Assembly: GCA_033675545.1 (NCBI GenBank)
Contig: JAWDGP010000269.1
Location: 186,001-250,000, forward strand
Length of the DNA: 64,000 nt
DNA from: Elysia crispata
Lineage: Eukaryota > Mollusca > Gastropoda > Plakobranchidae
Reading direction: 5' to 3'
Shown: positions 1 to 64,000 of the stretch, one piece after another
Position numbering within the stretch: position 1 is the stretch's first letter
How the letters are laid out: each line of letters starts with the position of its first letter
Program-made: the position numbers and the translations under genes
The notes under the pieces: model-generated
Database searches by the model: none
The model's input: the letters and a program-made list of their open reading frames with translations, nothing else
Told to the model about the DNA's origin: nothing

Positions 1-40
1 TAATAGAATGTAATTTAATTTGTTCTTGTTGTTTTATAAG
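1..40 (+). other. Intron tail before exon 1 of the window
   Basis: AT-rich intron end with a T-rich tract ending in TATAAG. An in-frame TAA at 11-13 excludes coding upstream in the frame of exon 1, which supports an acceptor at 39-40. Confidence 0.55.
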
Positions 41-57298
<57,258 letters not shown>

Positions 57299-58463
57299 AC
57301 TTGTGTGATTTGCCTGGTAGATAGCCTCCTTATTAAGTAGGAAAGGAGGGACTTTCATATATGCTGTATGAGTTTTTACTGGATCAGTGTGTAAACTATT
57401 TCTTCATAGTTGTCATTCTTTCGTTGTTGTTTTTTTTTTAATTATTACTTGTTTTTGAAAATTTATCTAAAGGGATTTCTATACTTAATCAATAACTTGC
57501 TAGTATAGAAGATAATGAAAGAAAAAGTTTTATACTTTTATTTTCACCAGTTTAGTTTTGGAATTGCACAGAGAAATATAAAGCACAATACAAATACAAC
57601 TGGCATTGTTAAAAACCGCCTTTGGCATCATTCACAAAAAATGTTTCTCTTTAATTTTTAACTCTGAGATTTCCAGCATACATTTATAACATTGTCGGAG
57701 AAATTCAAACAAGGTTTACATTTTTAATACAAGACGAAGGTCTATTTGATTTAAAATGCTTTTAAAAGTTCAGGTAGTATTGTTAGATTTAATTATTGAA
57801 TGAGGCCTACTTGAAATTGTCATTCTTTATATTTTTCCTTTTGTGATGCCTAGTTTTATATATTAAATTTTATACTCATTTCCAAAGTTTGTGTCTTATA
57901 TTCAACTCAGATGCAAAAAAGAAATATCACTGGAAAGAATATCAAATAATGATAGAAGAAACTTTCAGGCTTGTGTTATTACAAAGACCCTCCGCTATTG
58001 AATCTTAGACTAATTAGAAAAGTACTTATGCAGTACTAAAAAATCCATGTTATGATCATTTTTGAATTAAAAAATTTTGTCAAAGTTAATTTTTATGTAT
58101 TCTTAACATTTGCTTTCTATTTTAATTTTTTTGTGCCAATAATGAACAAGAAATATTTATCTGTATTGTTTTATTATTTATGTGAATCACTAATTAGAGT
58201 AAGATGTTGAATTGGTGGGCTCACTGTTTTAAGGTAGCTGCTTTACTTGCCATAAATTTTTTCTCTTGCAACCTTTATCATGTTTCTGTATTTTTTTATG
58301 AAAGATAAGAGAGAATGTGCATCTGCTGGGCACAGATGTAAGAACCGTGACTAGAATAATATGTACTTAAGTTTCGTTTTTTTTCTCCTTTTTGTAATCT
58401 GAATTTTTATACAGCAAGCAACCTAAAAGATCACTTTGTATTTTAATAACAACTGGAAATCCA

Positions 58464-58469
58464 AATAAA
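58464..58469 (+). terminator. Candidate polyadenylation signal 1
   Basis: AATAAA about 1.17 kb after the stop codon. Confidence 0.45.
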
Positions 58470-58848
58470 AGGGCAAAAATACCACAATTGAAGGAAACTT
58501 GATAATTACAAAGGATCCAAAAGGATTAGTGTGTGTCAGTAAATAGTATAATACAGGGGCTAAAAAGAAACAATAAAAGCGTTAGAAATACTTCTTTGGG
58601 ATTGTCTTCTGCATCTTTTTTTTGTAACTCTCAGATAAAGTATATTTCACAGAAGTGCATTGTTCAAATATACATAATGAGCCATGTATGTGATATAGGT
58701 CTTCGTGCTGACTGTCTTGGTGGAATATTACAGTTCCCCAAGAAACAATTATCTTCCAATCTTTGTTACAATTCATATATTTGTTCAATATCAGTTATCG
58801 AATACATCTTGTAAAAATACTTACACTTTATTTGTAATGTTTAGCTCC

Positions 58849-58854
58849 AATAAA
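58849..58854 (+). terminator. Candidate polyadenylation signal 2
   Basis: AATAAA followed about 15 bases later by an A-rich run; about 1.55 kb after the stop codon. Confidence 0.5.
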
Positions 58855-58870
58855 TCTTTATATTTATAAG

Positions 58871-60118
58871 AAAAAAAAACTTCTGCCTTTTTTTAAAATT
58901 CCTTGGTTTAATATAAAGAGGCAACTAGAGTCTGGAAGTCTCCGTCTTTTTTTTTTTTTTTTTGACTTCCTGACATTACTCTTATATAAGTATCTTCAAA
59001 TACAGTGAAACATTTTTTTAAAAACCAAAAACTTTTAAAACAAAATGCATGGCTAAGTAAACCAAAAAAGATCTTGCTCTCTTGTTTTTTTCCCCTCTAG
59101 AATTATCCAGGTTAAACCAAAAAAAAATTGATGCAGTTCTTACAGTTTTGGTTTGACATCTGTTCTACTGTACCAACTGTAATCTGTACCTACTACAGCT
59201 TTCTTCAAAAATCTCTATTCTAATCTGGAACAATAAACTATTTTGTTTTCTTTCGATTTTTTTAATACACTTTTTTGACCACTCTTTCTCAGCCAAATGA
59301 GTTGTGATTTTGAAATTGTCACAGTATATGGGATTTCTTCTTACTTGAAAAGTATACTTTAGAACTTGGACTCTGTTTTGCAGGTACATGTATAACCTTT
59401 GATGGGAAGTATTTCGGTATTTCAAGATCCTTTCTGAGTTTAAAAAACCAAAATTGTAGAGACAAAGGAAGGTATTGTACAATTTTTTGTAGTTTCATAG
59501 AAAAATACTGGAGCTAGAGTTTAAAATTAGTACAAAAGATTCAGTAGCACCACCATTGGCATGATAATGGTGGTTCAATCATGTATCTTTACTCACTGTG
59601 GAAAAAATCGTGTAAAATTCAGATGAAATCTTATATAATTATTGCTAAAGAAGGTCTTCTTGTGAAAAAAATCAGCTTTTAGAGACATACACTTATAGGA
59701 AAGGGCATCTTTATTATAAAAAAATTTCACACAGTATTTCCCTTTTTTCTTATTGTTTTGATGTCAATATGTTGTAAGTGTTTGAGAGAAGTTACATTTC
59801 TCCTTCTCTTGTTATGTGTTTCCTACAAGTAAAAATCCTCTGTCTCTTCATATAACAAAAAAAAATTGTTTTCTACCGGTTCAGTTATTTACAACTTTAG
59901 ATAATGGGCTATAATTTGTACATGTGTAAGTCAGATGTAACAATGAATTTCTAATCAGTGCTGCATATAACATTCATTATATGGGAAAAGAGTAACACCC
60001 TTGAATTCAAACTCTTAGAACTAGAACAAATAAACAAGAAATGAATATTTTATCAAATGCACACACAAAAATTGAAACTGCATATAAAGGAATCGTACAT
60101 TAGGGATTTAAAAAAAAA
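58871..60118. other. Intergenic, nothing recognised
   Basis: About 1.25 kb of AT-rich sequence with homopolymer runs; no coding or repeat structure seen. Confidence 0.6.
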
Positions 60119-60143
60119 TCTGTATCTTTGAATACATGTGCGA

Positions 60144-60177
<34 letters not shown>

Positions 60178-60204
60178 CACACACGCACATGTATTCAAAG
60201 ATAC

Positions 60205-60207
<3 letters not shown>
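60119..60207. repeat. 89-bp near-perfect palindrome
   Basis: The left arm CTGTATCTTTGAATACATGT, continuing into GCGAGTGTGTGTG and (TA)n, is mirrored by (TA)n, ACACACACGCACATGTATTC and AAAGATACAG. Arms of about 40 bp differ only in the TG/TA length and one base. Confidence 0.95.
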
Positions 60208-60252
<45 letters not shown>

Positions 60253-60254
60253 GC
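60208..60254. repeat. (TA)n(CA)n microsatellite
   Basis: About 13 TA units followed by about 10 CA units, directly after the palindrome. Confidence 0.93.
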
Positions 60255-60299
60255 ATCTTCAGCATATACCTTGCTTACTAACAACTTCTGTGCCCAAAC

Positions 60300-60645
60300 T
60301 ATGTACATTTTCCTTCTCAGAAACCACTTTGATTTAGGCCTTGATTTGGGTCTACGTAGCGTCTTATTCGTTTTAGCACTATCAATGACAATACCTTCCT
60401 GAATGTGTTTAGTAAAGTTATGGGATGAAGATTAAATTCTTTAGAACCCCTGGATTCCCTGGCTACTGGAGACGATTCTATTGTTTGTATTATGTCTCTG
60501 TATTTACAAACTAATATACCACTAAGAATGGATGTTCGCTCGGTGTCTATAATCACACCCACTTTATGATCTCTTCTGGAAGTAATTAAAGAGCTAATTG
60601 AAAGCGAAAGAAGAATGCACATTGTTGTAGATTGGTACCTCATAG
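60300..60645 (-). mobile_element. LINE reverse transcriptase fragment
   Basis: The minus-strand reading contains FNLHPITLLNTFRKVLSLIV, then LKRIRRYVDPNQGLNQSGF. This is the classic LINE segment NYRPITLLNTxRKILSxI...QAGF. Directly after QSGF a TGA replaces what is usually an arginine codon and the frame goes on as EGKCT. Ends not defined. Confidence 0.85.
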
Positions 60646-61127
60646 AGACTGGACTGCAGTGAAAGCTTCAGATTCATGAATATTGATATATAAACCTATA
60701 AATCAAAGATAAATTACAACGCCCCAGAAACTCTAACATTGATTAAGATACTTCCAAACTATTATGGGCAAGCTTTTTTATCAAACCAGATCAGAATTGA
60801 TTTAGATCTAGATTTTTCTAGATGCTAGATCCAGTTAGGATTTAGCGCTTCTTGATCTGGACTGTTGATATAAACTAAAGAACGACTCTAAGAACTAGAA
60901 TCTGGATATCACTTCCAATCGAATATGGTATTATATTTATCATAGAACCTATATCTAGATTAATTTAGATAGAAATTGAAATAGTGGCTGGATCTGTTAT
61001 TAACACTGATGCTGCTACTGTGAGCATCTGTTAGTCTTCTCTTGCTGAGCACTGCTGTTTGTAGTTGTAGCAACATTTCTTTTACACTTCGTTTTTATAC
61101 TTTATATTATTCGTATTATACTGAGCT
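60646..61127. other. Intergenic, nothing recognised
   Basis: AT-rich with GATCTAGATTT words near 60805; probably the 5' flank or untranslated part of the piggyBac remnant that follows. Confidence 0.5.
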
Positions 61128-62021
61128 ATGGAGGTTCTGAATCTTGATGATCAAGATACTCTCCACCGCCTTGTTGAGGAGAGCAGCTCGCCTGAGATAT
61201 TCATCTCCGAATTTCAACGCGAGAATGGTGACTCGGACATCGGAGACGAAGAGGTTGAATTCGTGCCTACTCGAAGCCGCTATGTTCAGCCTGCACTTCG
61301 TCAGCCTTTAGAAATGAATGAGAATGAAGACGAGCCTGCTGATGTACCAGCCTCAACTTCGTGAAGAGAGGGAACAACTGCCCCCGATGGAACTGAATTA
61401 CATCAGGTTCATGGACAAGAAAGAAGTGCAAGTCCTCACCACCGCCCATGCAGCCAAAGTGATAAAGACAGGCAAGAACAACCCTGTGACAAAAGAACCA
61501 ATCGTCAAATTTGAGGCAGTACACCAGTACAATCAACTTATGGGTGCTCTTGACAGGAGCGTTCAAATGGTCAGCTACAACGCCTTCAAACGACGAACGC
61601 TGAAGTGGTGGTAAAGGCATTTTTCCATTTGTTCATGCTTGGTGTTTTGAACGCCTACTTCGTCCACAAAGTCACCGTAGTGAAGAAACTGTCACACCGA
61701 ATATTTCGCCATGACCTTGCAAAGCAGTTGGCACAACTCGTTCCGCTCATTCCAAGACCACCTCTAGCACAGTCATCCCTTTTTACGCTGACGGCTCGTC
61801 ATTTTGCAAAACAAATTAAACCGAAGCCTGGAGCCAAGAAACAGCACTCACAGAGAGAGTGTGCCGTCTGCTCAGAGCCAACGAAAAGCAAGTTTTCTCA
61901 ACATGAATGCAGCTCCTGTGACGTTAGCCTCCATGTTGATCCCTGCTTTGAAATCTAGTATCACTCAGTCAAAGATTTCAAGAAAGCCTTCAAACGAAAA
62001 CATCCTGATCAAGAAGAATAA
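61128..62021 (+). pseudogene. piggyBac transposase pseudogene, internally deleted
   Basis: Three overlapping frames make one broken gene. Frame 1 (61128-61364) is the acidic N terminus, with FISEFQRENGDSDIGDEEVE. Frame 2 (61318-61614) joins directly to the late transposase, KKEVQVLTTAH, then VHQYNQLMGALDRSVQMVSY and FKRRTLKWW. Frame 3 (61605-61958) continues with AFFHLFMLGVLNAYFVHK and the C-terminal cysteine finger CAVCSEPTKSKFSQHECSSC, then HVDPCFEI. A TAG follows, then YHSVKDFKKAFKRKHPDQEE in the same frame. The central DDE catalytic part is missing. Flanking TTAA ends were not identified. Confidence 0.88.
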
Positions 62022-64000
62022 GCACGAGCCTGTCACTAGAGTCACTTGATGTCATTCACGACCACACTGCTGCTTCCTACGGGAAAACCAAACGGTCCTT
62101 TTCAGGACCTCTTTTTTTCTCTTCTTTTTAGTCTTCTTCTCTACCTTTCTAATGGGCCGAGGCAGTCCCAAGCCTGCGACCTGGAATTCCAGGGACAGAG
62201 AGAATACGTACTTTTTCTATTCTTTGTTTCTTTCTTGTCTTACAATTACATTATTCTTTTCAAATCAACTTCGTTTTTTTTTTTTTTCAATGGGCCTATA
62301 TATTCACTTTCGTTTTCTTCTCTACTTTTCTAATGAGCAGAGCTCTCAATTTGCTACCTGTAAAATAGGCTAGATTCAGACATCGAGGAGAAATGTTTTC
62401 TTTTCCTCCAAACATTTTTTTTTAAATAAAATTATGCGCACATTCTGTTCAGTTTAACAGCAACCTATACTCTTAATTGGATAATTCTAAATTTGTTTAA
62501 CTGATGTTCAAATCTGAGAAGTAAGTGGGGAGTGATATTTGTAGGTTTAAATCTTACTTGAGGGACATGAGCTTTACAGACCTAGCTCAAGATAAAGATC
62601 TAGCTGCACTAAACTTGGAGTGAATTCTTATCTATTGGTAATTAATTCTACGGACCCACTTAATATTCATGAGGTCACTTGAGATAGGCTGGTCACGCCC
62701 GTGGAGGCTCACTTTTGCGTTGGTCCGTCCAGGAGCTCACACTGTTTCGCTGGACAACCGTTTCCCCAGAATAACTGTACCCGACCGAGATCATAGAAAC
62801 AGTCGTCCGTTACATCTCACATCTTACGATCAAAGCATCACAAAAACTTAATACGACTAGTAGCTTCCCTAAATTCCCCAAGTTCCCCTAATCAAATAGA
62901 ATTTTAAATTTTAAATGGACCGAAGTCAAGCTTCTCTGGCCAGCTGGATAGGAACAAAAGAAACATAAATACCGTTAATAATGTAACCATTACAACATAC
63001 TATTTAAAGAAATAAAGCACCAGAAGGATGGAGGATCAACTTAGCGCCATTAAACAAATGGCCAATAAAATTATAGAATTCAAAAATTTACATAAAATCA
63101 CACAACAGGCATCATTACACTTTCCATCCGCTTTTATATATATATATATATATATATTATTTTGAAAACAAGAAAATGACAAAGTCTTCTTTGGAAATTG
63201 GATGACTGCTCAATAGAATCTATATTTATAATTATGTCATTGAAGTGCATGTTCACTGTTTTGTGGACGAGTTACATCAAATGATTAGTAAATATTAATA
63301 CGATGTATAAATAATAAAATTATTTGGTAACACATCAGAGATTCATTGCACAACTTAGTACCACTCGATCAACTCAAGAAAATTTAAAAGCATATAACAG
63401 TGTTTAAGAGACTAGTATCTGTCTGATATTGGCGACATGTAAGCATTCATATTAGTGGAAAAAAAAATAAAACAATAAGTGTTTCCTTTGACAATAGGAG
63501 AGGATCAATAATCATTTTGCCCGGTATCTGAGTAGTGATGTGCGTGGACATTACATTTTAGCACACAAAGTAGATGATTGAAAAAGCAACAGGAAAAAGC
63601 AAGGAAAACAATGAACATATAAAAAGAATAATGAATAATTATCCATGCAGAATGTAATGCACTTGCATTATGAATAACTAATATGCATTCTTTTTTTATT
63701 TTTCTACTTTGTTCCCGCTGTCTTCCCATGTTAACTCTGTTGTGCAATAAAATTTAGAGTTATTTTCCTTGATTGTGATTAAAAAAAAGGTTAGGTCAGT
63801 CCATTAGAGACGTAGATCTTGGATTAAAAATATTAATAACTTTTATTGATCACTATTCCAATAAAATAAAAAAAAAAACTAATCCTACAGTTTAACCACT
63901 ATTGCCATGGCATAGATTATTTTGCATCCAAAAGATCTCATGTTGTGTGATATTCATTAAATCCTGCTAAAGACTCTGTTTCCTTTTCACACTGTACTGT
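62022..64000. other. Intergenic, nothing recognised
   Basis: About 2 kb of AT-rich sequence with a (TA)n at 63137-63157. A somewhat GC-richer patch at 62680-62830 has no recognisable coding content. Confidence 0.55.

Larger units (their letters stand above)
57299..58870 (+). other. Probable 3' untranslated region of the cadherin
   Basis: AT-rich, no coding potential. It contains AATAAA at 58464-58469 and 58849-58854; the true cleavage site is not known. Confidence 0.6.

Noticed and set aside
60992..62510. TTAA pair as boundaries of the 61128 piggyBac remnant
   Set aside because: The TTAACACTGATG and TTAACTGATG stretches have the same orientation and are not inverted, so they do not define element ends.

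Overview
The window is eukaryotic. It is AT-rich, intron-rich animal DNA dominated by one very large gene on the + strand, a non-classical cadherin whose C-terminal part fills positions 41 to 57298. I could thread 37 coding exons together with canonical GT/AG splice sites and fully consistent reading phase (5,376 coding bases, 1,791 residues plus stop). The 5' end of the gene lies before the window. Introns of about 0.3 to 3 kb, decayed LINEs, mariner, piggyBac, pogo/Tigger and hAT-like DNA elements, a solo LTR and very long trinucleotide microsatellites suggest an invertebrate with a mollusc-like (perhaps gastropod) genome. This placement is inference only.

The encoded protein segment has 13 extracellular cadherin (EC) repeats, numbered w1 to w13 here. 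They are followed by a membrane-adjacent domain of about 105 residues like that of protocadherin-15 and cadherin-23, one transmembrane helix (exon 33), a lysine-rich juxtamembrane stretch and a proline-rich tail of about 168 residues. The tail carries an NPVY motif and a C-terminal -TTVVI that looks like a PDZ ligand. Several EC linkers lack the usual calcium ligands, most clearly between w10 and w11. A 3' untranslated region follows to about 58.9 kb, with AATAAA signals at 58464 and 58849.

The introns are a museum of mobile elements. In order they hold: a decayed LINE with endonuclease and reverse transcriptase and a TGAT-repeat tail (2007-3965, minus); a second LINE remnant (10100-10960, minus); a 117-bp tandem repeat and long CT arrays (11.6-13.1 kb); a TTAA-flanked piggyBac-like deletion derivative (13265-14176); a solo LTR with a perfect 5-bp target duplication (17456-18114); two huge trinucleotide arrays (20.6-21.06 kb, 28.2-28.95 kb); a hAT-like non-autonomous element (33663-34467); an apparently intact mariner with an uninterrupted 354-codon DD34D transposase in antisense (35255-36628); a dispersed GC-rich repeat in three copies; and three pogo/Tigger-like TA-flanked elements (45314, 47889, 52855). 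Downstream of the cadherin there is only a long near-palindrome, a LINE fragment and a broken piggyBac transposase pseudogene (61128-62021); no second host gene was found.

Two exact or near-exact tandem duplications share a 153-bp period: one copies the start of exon 16, the other copies a transposon end. Both need checking as possible assembly artefacts.
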